A stretch of 64,000 bases of DNA, taken from the NCBI RefSeq assembly GCF_900199215.1, contig NZ_FZQA01000005.1, forward strand, positions 1 to 64,000, written 5' to 3'. Shown in pieces: positions 1 through 9,978 of this stretch. A program made the position numbers and the translations under genes. Below the pieces are notes generated by a model. The model did not search any database. It was not told the origin of the DNA and was given only the letters and a program-made list of their open reading frames with translations. The stretch comes from Amphiplicatus metriothermophilus (GTDB taxonomy: Bacteria > Pseudomonadota > Alphaproteobacteria > Caulobacterales > Parvularculaceae). The first letter of the stretch is position 1. Each line of letters starts with the position of its first letter.

Positions 1-2
1 GA

Positions 3-224
3 CTGCAGGATGAGTGCCTAAAACCGGAGCTTTTCAATCATCTGATCGAGGCGAAGATCATCATCGAAAATTGGCGGCGCCATTACAACACAGAGCGCCC
101 ACACACATCATTGGGGTACAGACCGCCGGCGCCGGAGACCTTCCATCCGGCCGATCCGGCCTGCGCTGTGTGGAGGCTACAGCCGGATCGGCCTTCCCTC
201 GGAGCCAATCCCATGGTTACATAA
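3..224 (+). pseudogene. IS3-family transposase (orfB) C-terminal fragment
   Basis: The reading frame opens at the window edge and ends at a TAA at 222-224. It encodes the last part of an IS3-family DDE integrase: the stretch ENWRRHYNTERPHTSLGYRP is the characteristic C-terminal region containing the last catalytic Glu and the NxxRPHxSLGYxP motif. The start lies outside the window. The fragment points toward, and interrupts, the 3' end of the minus-strand serine hydrolase gene next to it. The exact IS end could not be fixed; a CCA at 237-239 is a possible end. Family assignment is firm, subgroup is not. Confidence 0.85.
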
Positions 225-1517
225 AGAATGGCTGCGCCATCGGGGTTTCGTCAAGAAGGCGCCGCCGGCGGGGCGATAGGGATAGGGCCCGTAATTGAAG
301 TCGTTGGACATGACGCGCGTTCGCCCGTCGACGTCCAGCCCGTGCGGTTTCGCCCAGTTGCCGCGCATGCCTTCGTCGAAGTCGAAGGTGGTGTCCTTCA
401 TGCCTAGCGGGCCGAAGACCCGATCCTCCATCGCCTTGTCGTAGGCGGCGCCGATTTCCATGTCGGGATAGGCGAGGGCGCCGCCGAGATACCCTGCCGC
501 CGCGGCCATGGGATTGTTGTACTGGAACAGCTCGCCGAAATCGCTGGTGGGCTGGGTTTCGGCAAGCTGGCGAAACGTGTCGGCCGCCGGCGCGCCCTGA
601 TCGGCGAGAATGAAGGCCCAGTCCTTGCGCGGGAGCCCCGTGCAGGCGCAGACGAGGTGGCGCACAAGCGTGGCGTTCGTCGTGCTCTCGGAGCCGAGCC
701 GAAAGTCCGGGTAAAGATCGACGACGCGCTGGTCCCATTCGAGCTTGCCTTCGTCCGCGAGAATCGAGAGCAGCAGCGTCGACATGCCTTTCGTATTGGA
801 CGCGACCATGAATTTCGTCTTTGCGTCGACCGGCTTGTCCGAGCCCAGCGCGCGCACCCCGACGCCGCCCTGCCAGACGACCTCGCCCTGATCGATCAGC
901 GCCAAGCCTACGCCGGGAACGTCAAGAATATCCGCCGCTTCGGCCACGAAGTCGCGAAGCGCCTGCACGCGCTCCGGCGTCAGGCGATGCGCCTCCTTCC
1001 CGGCAAAGTTCTCGCGCTCGTAGCCCGCCGGCTGCAGTGCCTCCCGGACCAGCGAGACGGCGGCCGAACGTTTGTTGGCGGTCGCCTGCGATCCATTGAC
1101 GATCAGCACCGTCCACGCATCGCCCTTGCGCAGCGACAGCGCGGAAACCGTCGCCTGCTCCGCAGGCGAAGTTTCATATGAGAGGTTGACGCGCTCGTCC
1201 CACCCGTTCGCCGGCGCGGCGGGCGTCGCCAGCCGCACTTCGCGGTTCGCCTCGGGATCGTAGAGCGACCATGCCTTGGCCGCGGCTTCACCCGCGTCGT
1301 TCGCCGCGCCGACCTCGACAATGGCGATATCGAGATCGCCTTCGGGCGCGGTGAAGACCGTCAGCGGGCCCTCGGTCGCACCGGACCAGTCCTTCGGCTG
1401 AACGTAGGATGAGCCCGCCGAGGTTGCGCCGGGCGTGTCCGCCGTTGCGGCCTCCTGCGCCGATGCGGCCGTTGCGAAGCTCAGAAAAGCGAAGGCAAGA
1501 AGGGCGGATTTCATCAT
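177..1517 (-). pseudogene. Serine hydrolase of the beta-lactamase fold, 3' end removed by an IS
   Basis: This is a secreted penicillin-binding-protein/beta-lactamase-like hydrolase. Residues 1-20 are a signal peptide ending in ASA. An N-terminal domain of about 150 residues precedes the catalytic domain. The nucleophile motif SNTK lies at 240-243 and a YNN tyrosine motif at 333-335. The family-like sequence stops near residue 425 (GGAFLT), where a relative would continue into the last third of the fold; what follows reads into the transposase remnant. The start is supported by a strong GGAGGAGA site and overlaps the stop of the upstream hydrolase gene (ATGA), so the genes form one operon. The remaining protein lacks the HxG/KTG strand and is probably inactive. 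Confidence 0.75.
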
Positions 1518-3037
1518 TTGTCTCCTCCGGCGGCGATGGGGCCGGCGTCTTCGGGCTTCACCCGGTGAAAGGCCATATAGGGCATGGAGGCGTAGGACAT
1601 GCGCAGGTCGTTCTTGTCGCCATGGAACCGGATGCGGTCATAGGGGCCGCCTTCCCGCGCGCCGGTAACCCGCTCATAGGTCATGGGCCCGATCCGCTCC
1701 CAATAGGTCGTTTCGTCCCGGCTGGTGACGACGATGGCGTTGGCGCCGGCGGCCTCGACCTTGATGTCGAATTCAGGGCGCGGGTCGCGTGAGTAGTCGC
1801 GTCGGTTCGCTCGGTATGTTCCTGTCGGCGGAACCTCGCTTTGCGCGGCGGCGACGCGCGAGGCGGGTGCCTGCGGGAAGACGCGGCCGATAATGGCGTT
1901 GGCGAGGTCGGTGCGTCCTTGCGAACTCTTGTCGCCTCCGGTCATGGACACGAAAAAGCCGAAGTCCGCCTCGGGCGCCAGGACGAGGAGGGAATGGAAG
2001 TCGCCGGTGTTGCCGCCGTGGCCGACGAGCCGCGGCCCGGCGTCGCGGATGACGTAAAATCCGTGGGCCATCGAGGGGAGCCCTTCCGCGTTGGCCATAG
2101 AGTCGCTCATCAGCAGGCGCACGGAGTCGTGCTTGAGGATGCGCGTGCGGCCGAGACGGCCTTCGTTGAGCATCGCCTTGATGAAGCGCGCCATGTCGGC
2201 GCCGCTCGACGTGCCGGAGCCGGCGGGCATGATTGAGCTGAAAAGCTCGAACGGTTCCGCGGCAAGACGGCCGTCCTCGAGCTCATAGCCGTTCGCCATG
2301 CGCGGCGCGAGCGCGTCGGGGAGGGGCTCGCGGAACGTCGACGAGTTCATGTTCAGCGGCTGGAAGACGTGGTTTTCGACGTAATCGGCGAAGGGCTCGC
2401 CGGAGACCCGCTCGACGATGTAGCCCGCTAGCGCCACGCCATAGTTCGAATAGGCAATCTCGGTCCCCGGCGCCCAGAGGCGCGCCGGAATGTGGGCCTT
2501 GATCCACTCGCCATAGGGCGTGAGTTCTTCAACCGTCTGGACGGAAATGCCGCTTACGTCGCTCATGCCGGGGCTGTGCGACATCAGGTGGCGCACCAAG
2601 ATTGGCTGTCCTTCAAAAGGCGGTATGGTGAAGTCGATATAGCGGTTGACGTCCTCGTCGAGATCGATGCGGCCCTGCTCGACCTGCTGCATCAACGCCG
2701 TCCAGGTGAACAACTTCGACACGGACCCTGGACGGAACAACGTGCGCTCGGCGTCAACCTTCACGCCGTTGTCGATATCGGCATGTCCGTATCCGCGCGC
2801 GAAAATCGTCTCGCCCCGATGAACGATAGTGACGACCGCGCCCGCCACTTCGTGGCTCGCGATTTGTTGCGCCATCACGCCATCGATGAAGTCGGCGACG
2901 CCCTTGAGGTTCTGCGCCTCGACGCGTTGCGATGACGCCGCCGCGGCGTCCGACTGCGCGACCGTCTCTTGCGGCGCGCCTGAAACGAGCAGCGCCAACG
3001 CCGCCGCCGCGCCTCGCGAAAATGCTTTCACAGTCAT
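1514..3037 (-). CDS. Secreted serine hydrolase, class C beta-lactamase fold
   Basis: This predicted periplasmic hydrolase of about 507 residues has a signal peptide (1-28), nucleophile motif SVSK at 105-108, tyrosine motif YSN at 196-198 and a GHGG segment that takes the place of the KTG motif. A C-terminal beta domain follows. Family members act as D-aminopeptidases, esterases or DD-peptidases; the substrate cannot be read from sequence. The ATG at 3037 was chosen because a GGTGAGG site lies just upstream; longer starts have none. It lies in an operon between the D-aminoacylase and the truncated hydrolase. It strikingly resembles the hydrolase at 16867-18867 around both motifs (FRPGS-SKLFTW, YSNYG-ALAGYIV), suggesting duplication. 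A D-amino-acid peptide substrate is an inference from context. Confidence 0.85.
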   Translation of the reverse strand: MTVKAFSRGAAAALALLVSGAPQETVAQSDAAAASSQRVEAQNLKGVADFIDGVMAQQIASHEVAGAVVTIVHRGETIFARGYGHADIDNGVKVDAERTLFRPGSVSKLFTWTALMQQVEQGRIDLDEDVNRYIDFTIPPFEGQPILVRHLMSHSPGMSDVSGISVQTVEELTPYGEWIKAHIPARLWAPGTEIAYSNYGVALAGYIVERVSGEPFADYVENHVFQPLNMNSSTFREPLPDALAPRMANGYELEDGRLAAEPFELFSSIMPAGSGTSSGADMARFIKAMLNEGRLGRTRILKHDSVRLLMSDSMANAEGLPSMAHGFYVIRDAGPRLVGHGGNTGDFHSLLVLAPEADFGFFVSMTGGDKSSQGRTDLANAIIGRVFPQAPASRVAAAQSEVPPTGTYRANRRDYSRDPRPEFDIKVEAAGANAIVVTSRDETTYWERIGPMTYERVTGAREGGPYDRIRFHGDKNDLRMSYASMPYMAFHRVKPEDAGPIAAGGDK

Positions 3038-3108
3038 CAAGACCTCACCCTTCTCACCATAGTTCGCGCCAGGGCCTGTCCAGGCGCAGGAGCATCCCTC
3101 GCTCCGTC

Positions 3109-4677
3109 TCAAGGAGATTGCGCGCCGTCGCGCGGCGTTCTCCGGATTGGCCGCCCCGGAAGAACCGACGTGTCGAGCACGCCGTTCGAGACCAGCGGCG
3201 TTCCGGCGACGATCACATGTTCAAAGCCTGCCGACATCTGCGCCGGTTCTTCATAGGTCGCGCGGTCGCTCACCCGGGCGATACCGAACACCACGATATC
3301 GGCGTCGGCGCCTTCCTGGAGCCGGCCCTTGCGGCGCATCTGCGGAACGGACTCCTCGAGGATTTGCGCAGGGATGAGGCTCGTCTTGGCGAGCGCGTCG
3401 ATCAGGCTGATCGCTTCCTGCTCGCGGACATAGACGCGCAGGAATTTCGAGAACGTGCCGGCGCTGCGCGGATGCGACTCCGCGTGGGCGGGGATCGGCC
3501 AGACGTCGCTCGCGATCTCTTCTCCGTTTATCTGCCACTCGCCGCCGTCCGAAGCGATGGCGCCGCCGGGATAGAGGATGGACTGATCGAGAATGGCCTG
3601 ATCTTCCGGTTTGTCCTCCGGGTGGAGAAAGTGAACAACGATGTCGGTTCTCGGCGCCTCCTTCTGGAGCCGGTCGAATTCGGCGTCGGTGAGCGGCGTT
3701 CCGTCGAGCGTGAAGTCCGACTTCTTGATGCCGCCGAGGCGCGCCTGCCAGTTTCCCCCTTCAAACAGAGCGGTTCCGATGGCCGTAGCGCCGGCGCCGT
3801 AAGGATAGGCCTCGACGGTGATGTTGACGCCGCGACCTTGAGCGCCTTGCAGCATCGCACGTATGGGCGCGATGTTGCGCAGGCTGATGCTGTTCAGGTG
3901 AGAAACATGCATCTGCGCACCCGTGGCGGCGGAAACCGCGACCATTTCCTGGAAGCCCTCGAATGAGCTGTCGGGCTCAGTGTTAGAGAGATATCGCGCA
4001 TGCGTGAATGTCGGCACGCCGTTCGTCGCCGCAAGTTCGTGCAGTGCGTAATACTCGCCCCTGCCTGAGCCCGGCGAGTATCCGAGGAGAACGCCGATTC
4101 CCAAGCCGCCTTCATCGAGGCCCTGTTGAACCCGCGCGAGGATGCGCTCCGATTGCGTCTCGTCGGCGACCATGTAGCGCCAGTCCGGGCCGTTCGGGTC
4201 GCGCTCGAATTCATCGTCATGGGACGCGGGCTCCTGCCCGGTGATCTCAGCGATGCGCGCGCGCGACCAGTTGACGGACGCGCCGTAGTGAATGGGGCGA
4301 CCTTCCTCGGCGGCCGCGTCATAGAAGCTGGAGACAGGGTACTCGCCGGATTCGAGTTCAAGCGCGGTCGTGACGCCGTCGAGCGCCTGGGCGCGCCCCG
4401 ACGGAATGTTCTGTCCGTGAGCGTGCAGATCAATGAACCCCGGCGCGACAACGAATCCTTCGGCGTCGATCACACGCGCGCCGCTGATGTTCTTTTTCGT
4501 GATCCTGGCGATCCTGTCGCCGCGCACGCCGACATTGCGGACGGCGTCGAGCCCTGTTTCGGGATCGATCACGCGGCCGTTCAGGATGACGAGGTCAAAG
4601 GTCTCTTCTGCGCTCGCGGCTGGAAAGAGGCCGAGCAGGGTGGCGAGCGCAAGCCCCAGAGCAACAAATGTCTTCAC
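3109..4677 (-). CDS. N-acyl-D-amino-acid deacylase / D-aminoacylase family amidohydrolase
   Basis: This metal-dependent amidohydrolase of about 522 residues has a signal peptide (VKTFVALGLALATLLGLF, cleaved after ASA). The N-terminal beta-sandwich and the amidohydrolase motif FIDLHAHGQ are followed by the His-rich barrel strands THARY and HVSHLNS and by a C-terminal SDGGEW segment. D-aminoacylases release D-amino acids from N-acyl-D-amino acids; some relatives act on D-peptides. A GTG start at 4677 is preferred because GGGAGGA lies 10 bases upstream and the longer ATG start would run back into the neighbouring gene. The signal peptide implies periplasmic action. It sits between two serine hydrolases, fitting a pathway that trims D-residue-containing peptides. 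Confidence 0.85.
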   Translation of the reverse strand: MKTFVALGLALATLLGLFPAASAEETFDLVILNGRVIDPETGLDAVRNVGVRGDRIARITKKNISGARVIDAEGFVVAPGFIDLHAHGQNIPSGRAQALDGVTTALELESGEYPVSSFYDAAAEEGRPIHYGASVNWSRARIAEITGQEPASHDDEFERDPNGPDWRYMVADETQSERILARVQQGLDEGGLGIGVLLGYSPGSGRGEYYALHELAATNGVPTFTHARYLSNTEPDSSFEGFQEMVAVSAATGAQMHVSHLNSISLRNIAPIRAMLQGAQGRGVNITVEAYPYGAGATAIGTALFEGGNWQARLGGIKKSDFTLDGTPLTDAEFDRLQKEAPRTDIVVHFLHPEDKPEDQAILDQSILYPGGAIASDGGEWQINGEEIASDVWPIPAHAESHPRSAGTFSKFLRVYVREQEAISLIDALAKTSLIPAQILEESVPQMRRKGRLQEGADADIVVFGIARVSDRATYEEPAQMSAGFEHVIVAGTPLVSNGVLDTSVLPGRPIRRTPRDGAQSP

Positions 4678-4741
4678 AGCTCTTGTCCTCCCATGAAGCC
4701 GTTGCGTGGCGAAGACCCGGTCGTACGCTCCCGCCCGCCGA

Positions 4742-6304
4742 TCAGCGCCGCCTGACGAATTTGAGGTCATGAAAATCGAAGGAGAAGTCGGTCGTTTCCG
4801 ACACGGCTTCCATTTCCATTCCGACGATGTCGCCGTCTTCGGTTGAAAAAATCACGTAGGCGTCGGCATTGAGCGACCGATCCGGCCAGCGCGCAACGAA
4901 CTTGTCGGGCTCGACCGGGATGAGGGGCGCGTCGAGAACTTCCGAGCGGCTCATGTCGATGAACAACGCATCGTCGCGGATTTCGATGGAGACGGGGCCG
5001 TACCACGGATCTACGTAAACGCCGACATAGTCCTTTAGCGGACGGACCGGCTCGATGGCGACGTCTCCGGCGCCTTCGCCGAGGCCGGCGTCCTTCTGCG
5101 CCGTCGCCTGAACCCTGGCGTAATATTCGGAGAGGACGCCGATCCAGTCGGAGTCCGAGCCCGGCGCCGCCGCCTCGTTGAGGATTTGAAGCGCAAGCGC
5201 GCTGGCGCCGGGCGTCGAGACGTTGCTTGTGACGAAGACGGCGACATCCTCTTCCGGCAGCAGCCCGAAATACGCCGACGCGCCCAAAAGCCCGCCGCTA
5301 TGGCCGACAAGAAGCTTGCCGTGAAAGTCGCGCAGCGTCCAGCCCAGTCCGTACAGGGAGAAATGCGTGTTCCCGAGCTGGGAGAGCATGGGATTAACGT
5401 TCTGCGGCGTCACGCCCGTCCACAGCTCCTTGACCTGCTCCTCCGTGATCAGCCTCTCGCCCGACGGGGTCTTGCCGTCATTGAGCCAGAACTGCGCCCA
5501 TTTCGAAAGGTCCTCGATAGGGCAGCTGATGCCGCCCGCAGGCGAGGTATTGTCGCCCACGATGTAACGCGGATCGATCGGTTTGGCGTCCCAGCTTCCC
5601 GGCGTTCTCAGATGCTGCGTAACGGTCCGCTTCGACGCAGCCGCCTTCGACGGCAGCGCTTCGCAGGACCTCATCCCGAGCGGCTTGAAGAGTCGCGCTT
5701 CGATCGACTTGTGCCAGGGCCGCCGGTCGATCCGCGACAGCACCTCTCCGGCGATCATGTACATGAGATTGTCGTAGGCGTATTCCGAGCGAAAGCTCGT
5801 CGCCGGGGGAATATGCTTTATCGCGGCGAGAATATCGGAAACCTCCGGTTTCGCGTCCGGAATGACGAGGAGGTCGCCGGCGCCCAGCGGCAGCCCCGAG
5901 CGATGGGTCACCAGATCCCGCACGGAAAATTCCGCGGTGATATAGGGATCGGACATCTCGAATTCGGGAATGTATTTGCGAACCGGATCGTCCCAGCCGA
6001 GCTTTCCCTCATCGACGAGCATCGCCAGCGAGGCCGTCGTGAACGCCTTGCCGATCGACGCGAAGGGAAAGATGGTGTTCTCGTCGACCGGCGCGCCGGT
6101 GCGCACATCGCGCACGCCATAGGTTTCCTGGAAAATAATGGAATCACTGTCGACGACGGTGACGGCGAGTCCGGTGACTTTGAAAGCCTCGTTCGCGCGC
6201 GCCGTATAGGCTTCGATTTTTTCCGGCGTTATGTCCGCGGCGCATACGGCGCCGGCCCACAGCGCGAACAGGACGGCCATTGGAGCGATGCGGCGTCCAC
6301 TCAT
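4742..6304 (-). CDS. Secreted serine hydrolase, beta-lactamase fold with C-terminal lipocalin-like domain
   Basis: This 520-residue protein has a signal peptide (1-23), nucleophile motif SIGK at 83-86, tyrosine motif YDN and a GHSGG segment matching the third active-site strand. The C-terminal 110 residues, beginning near PLKDYVGVYVDPWYGPV, form the beta domain common in this family (DUF3471-like). The ATG has a strong AAGGGAGAG site. It lies 21 bases downstream of the dipeptidase gene and is followed closely by the deacylase, so all are probably co-transcribed. It is distinct from the close pair at 1514 and 16867. The exact substrate is unknown; hydrolysis of D-configured peptides or peptidoglycan fragments is inferred from neighbours. 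Confidence 0.85.
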   Translation of the reverse strand: MSGRRIAPMAVLFALWAGAVCAADITPEKIEAYTARANEAFKVTGLAVTVVDSDSIIFQETYGVRDVRTGAPVDENTIFPFASIGKAFTTASLAMLVDEGKLGWDDPVRKYIPEFEMSDPYITAEFSVRDLVTHRSGLPLGAGDLLVIPDAKPEVSDILAAIKHIPPATSFRSEYAYDNLMYMIAGEVLSRIDRRPWHKSIEARLFKPLGMRSCEALPSKAAASKRTVTQHLRTPGSWDAKPIDPRYIVGDNTSPAGGISCPIEDLSKWAQFWLNDGKTPSGERLITEEQVKELWTGVTPQNVNPMLSQLGNTHFSLYGLGWTLRDFHGKLLVGHSGGLLGASAYFGLLPEEDVAVFVTSNVSTPGASALALQILNEAAAPGSDSDWIGVLSEYYARVQATAQKDAGLGEGAGDVAIEPVRPLKDYVGVYVDPWYGPVSIEIRDDALFIDMSRSEVLDAPLIPVEPDKFVARWPDRSLNADAYVIFSTEDGDIVGMEMEAVSETTDFSFDFHDLKFVRRR

Positions 6305-6325
6305 GAGTTCTCTCCCTTTGAGCGC

Positions 6326-7519
6326 TTATGACTTCCAGATCTCGCCAAGGGCGCGCTTGAAATTGCCGCCCAGGATGAGCTCGATATCGGAATCGCTGTA
6401 GCCGCGGCGGACAAGCCCTTCGGTCAGGTCGAACACCTTTTGCGGATGATCGAAGCCGTCGGTGTCGATCTTGCCGCGGAACTTGTAGGAGTCCTTGTAG
6501 CCGCTCTTGAGCCGCTCATAGGCGGCTTCCGGCAGATCATCATAGCCGTCCGCATCCATGTCGGACCCGATGCCCAAATGTTCGACGCCGACCAGCTTCG
6601 CGACATAATCAAAATGATCGAGCATGTGCTCGATGGTCGTCGGCTCCTTGTCGCGGATGAAATTCCGCACGCCGGTAATGCCCATGACGCCGCCGGATTT
6701 GGCCATTTTCTTGATCGCTTCGTCGGACTTGCAGCGCGGATGCCCCCCGGCGAGGGCGCGCGCGTTGGAGTGGGTGATCAGCACCGGCGCCTCGGAGAGT
6801 TCGAAAGCGTCTAGCGTGGTCCTGTCTCCGCAGTGCGAGACGTCGACCGCCATGCCGACCTCGTTCATGCGCTTGATGATCGCCGCGCCGAAGTCGCTGA
6901 CGCCGCCGTCGACGCGATCGGTCGATCCGGCGCCGATGCGTGTCTGCGAATTGTAGGTCAGCTGGCTGATCCGCTGGCCGAGATGGTAAAACTCGTTGAC
7001 GTCGTCGGGCCGCTCGAAATGCTGGGCGTTCTGTATGCCGACGATATAGCCGATCTTGCCCTCGGCCTTGACCGCGTCCATATCGGCGACGGAGTCGATG
7101 CGGCGGAACACGTCCGGCCGTTCGGCGGCGTAGGCGTTCAGCCGGGCGACATAGGCCAGCGCGCTGTCGCGCCCGCCGAGGCCGATCGCGGGATGATAGA
7201 TGTTGACGCCCGCCGATCGCAGCTTCTCAAGATGCGCGTCGTCGACCGCCATTCCGTCCTTCAGCTTGGAGTTTCCGGCCGTCAGCATGTCGCCGAGGTC
7301 TCCCAGCAGGGAGAGCATGTCGATGACGAGATTGCGGTTGATGAGCTCGACGGTCTTGGCGGAATAGGTCCGTTCGCCGGCGGCGAAGACCTTGTACCGG
7401 CCGAAATTGACCATGGTCGCCGCCGTTCCCGCCGCGGCGAGGCCGCCCTTCAGCATCCCGCGGCGCGACGTCTTGGATTGAGCGCCGCCCTTGCGGTTCG
7501 CCCTCGAACTGGCCTCCAT
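6326..7519 (-). CDS. M19 membrane dipeptidase homologue with altered metal site and Tat signal
   Basis: The protein belongs to the renal dipeptidase family, which cleaves dipeptides including those with a C-terminal D-residue. A twin-arginine signal (SRRGMLKGGLAAAGTAA) indicates folded export. Family motifs are present at DVSHCGD, the THSNARAL histidine and GIGSDMDADG. Two usual zinc ligands are missing: the N-terminal HxD is replaced within VIDMLSLLGDL, and the bridging Glu in the next motif is Gln (VGIQNAQHF). Activity may be altered or may rely on one metal. The ATG at 7519 is preferred because GAGGGG lies 7 bases upstream. It heads the minus-strand operon, and its promoter region has been invaded by an IS. 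Confidence 0.8.
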   Translation of the reverse strand: MEASSRANRKGGAQSKTSRRGMLKGGLAAAGTAATMVNFGRYKVFAAGERTYSAKTVELINRNLVIDMLSLLGDLGDMLTAGNSKLKDGMAVDDAHLEKLRSAGVNIYHPAIGLGGRDSALAYVARLNAYAAERPDVFRRIDSVADMDAVKAEGKIGYIVGIQNAQHFERPDDVNEFYHLGQRISQLTYNSQTRIGAGSTDRVDGGVSDFGAAIIKRMNEVGMAVDVSHCGDRTTLDAFELSEAPVLITHSNARALAGGHPRCKSDEAIKKMAKSGGVMGITGVRNFIRDKEPTTIEHMLDHFDYVAKLVGVEHLGIGSDMDADGYDDLPEAAYERLKSGYKDSYKFRGKIDTDGFDHPQKVFDLTEGLVRRGYSDSDIELILGGNFKRALGEIWKS

Positions 7520-7630
7520 CGACATACCCCTCATATCCTTGCGCGCTTGCAACGCTAACCCAATCGCTGCTGTTAATACAGCCTTAATTTGTCATAAGAC
7601 GTGCAAAATCTTCACCTGCTGGACATAAAT

Positions 7631-7657
7631 TGAACCGCCCCGACTTTCCCGGAGGCT
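7631..7657 (+). repeat. Left terminal inverted repeat of the IS3-family element
   Basis: These 27 bases are the exact reverse complement of 8927-8953. The left copy of the target duplication AAT (7628-7630) precedes it directly. Confidence 0.97.
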
Positions 7658-7683
7658 CCGACCTGTGAGAAGGAGGAGCCATT

Positions 7684-8912
<1,229 letters not shown>

Positions 8913-8926
8913 CACTCAAATCAACC

Positions 8927-8953
8927 AGCCTCCGGGAAAGTCGGGGCGGTTCA
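8927..8953 (-). repeat. Right terminal inverted repeat of the IS3-family element
   Basis: This is the exact reverse complement of 7631-7657. It is followed directly by the right AAT target duplication (8954-8956). Confidence 0.97.
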
Positions 8954-9004
8954 AATCGGCGATAATTGTAGAAGGTGGCTGACTAGAGAGACGACGGCCG
9001 GGCG

Positions 9005-9742
9005 ATGAACAAAAAAGCGCAACCCGCGAAAACCAAACGGAAAAACGGCGCCGATCCGGCGACCGCCTATGATCTCATCATGGATGCGATCGTGACGCAG
9101 AAGCTCGCGCCGAGCCAGAAGGTCTCAGAGAACATCCTGACCGAGATGTTCGACATCAGCCGGACTACCGCGCGCAATATTATGGAGCAGTTGACGGCGC
9201 AGCAGTTCCTTGTCTCCGTTTCGCCCAGGATCACGCGCGTCGCGCCCCTGACGCTGCTGGACGTAAAGCAGAATTTCGCGATGCGGAAAATGCTGCAGCC
9301 CGACATCTTCGCCATGGCCGCGTCGCAGGTCGATTACAACCAGTTCGTCAAATTGAACGAGGCCATCTCCCACAAGGAGCCGATCAACGACGACGCCATG
9401 GCGCTCAAGCTGTTGAAGGCGAACAAGCGCTTCAATCTCTATATGGCGCAACAGGTGAGATACCCGTTGCTGATTCACTGGATTCGCCAGCTCGAAGACA
9501 CCACCATGCGAATCTACTGGCTATACGTCAAAATCAAGCATGTGCTGCCCTATGCGCTGGAGCACCAGCGTGCGCTTCTCGAGGCCGTGAAAAAGGATCA
9601 GTCGGCGGAGATTCGAGATCAGACCCACAAGATCCTGTCGGTTTGCGAAGAGCGGGTGCTGGATGCGATCTTCATGCACGACCGCCTCTACACGCAGGAT
9701 CTGCGGCTGCCGTCCGCCGCGGAAGCAAGAGCGGCGCATTAA
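9005..9742 (+). CDS. GntR-family transcriptional regulator (FadR/FCD subfamily)
   Basis: This 245-residue protein has an N-terminal winged helix (YDLIMDAIVTQKLAPSQKVS, then LTEMFDISRTTARNIMEQL) and an all-helical FCD effector domain. The FCD is recognised by the spacing of acidic and His residues (FAMRKMLQPDIFAMAAS; HQRALLEAVKKDQ). Such regulators bind small carboxylates or amino acids and usually repress neighbouring catabolic genes. Its position between the two arms makes it the obvious local regulator of the D-amino-acid cluster. The ligand is unknown; D-glutamate or N-acetyl-glutamate would be reasonable guesses. The IS ends only 51 bases upstream, so its native promoter is probably displaced. 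Confidence 0.85.
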   Translation: MNKKAQPAKTKRKNGADPATAYDLIMDAIVTQKLAPSQKVSENILTEMFDISRTTARNIMEQLTAQQFLVSVSPRITRVAPLTLLDVKQNFAMRKMLQPDIFAMAASQVDYNQFVKLNEAISHKEPINDDAMALKLLKANKRFNLYMAQQVRYPLLIHWIRQLEDTTMRIYWLYVKIKHVLPYALEHQRALLEAVKKDQSAEIRDQTHKILSVCEERVLDAIFMHDRLYTQDLRLPSAAEARAAH

Positions 9743-9978
9743 TAGTAAACAAGCGCGCCAGCGCGGGATCAGCCGGATATCGCGCTGCGGGGGCGACATC
9801 CGCTCATGCCGGGGCGCGACGTTCCAATCGACGGTATGGCTGTGCCTAATTCGCAACAGCGACCCTCTGCCGCCAAAGATTTTCTGATAAATCCGCTTTC
9901 AATTTAAATAAGGCTGCGATACGCTGAAATACGGCGGACAGCCAAATCAGTTGCGCCGGCTACACCGGGAGGGATTCC

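Noticed and set aside
7520-7630. A GntR operator in the dipeptidase upstream region
   Set aside because: No convincing palindrome with the GntR TnGTnnnACnA pattern was found on either side of the IS.
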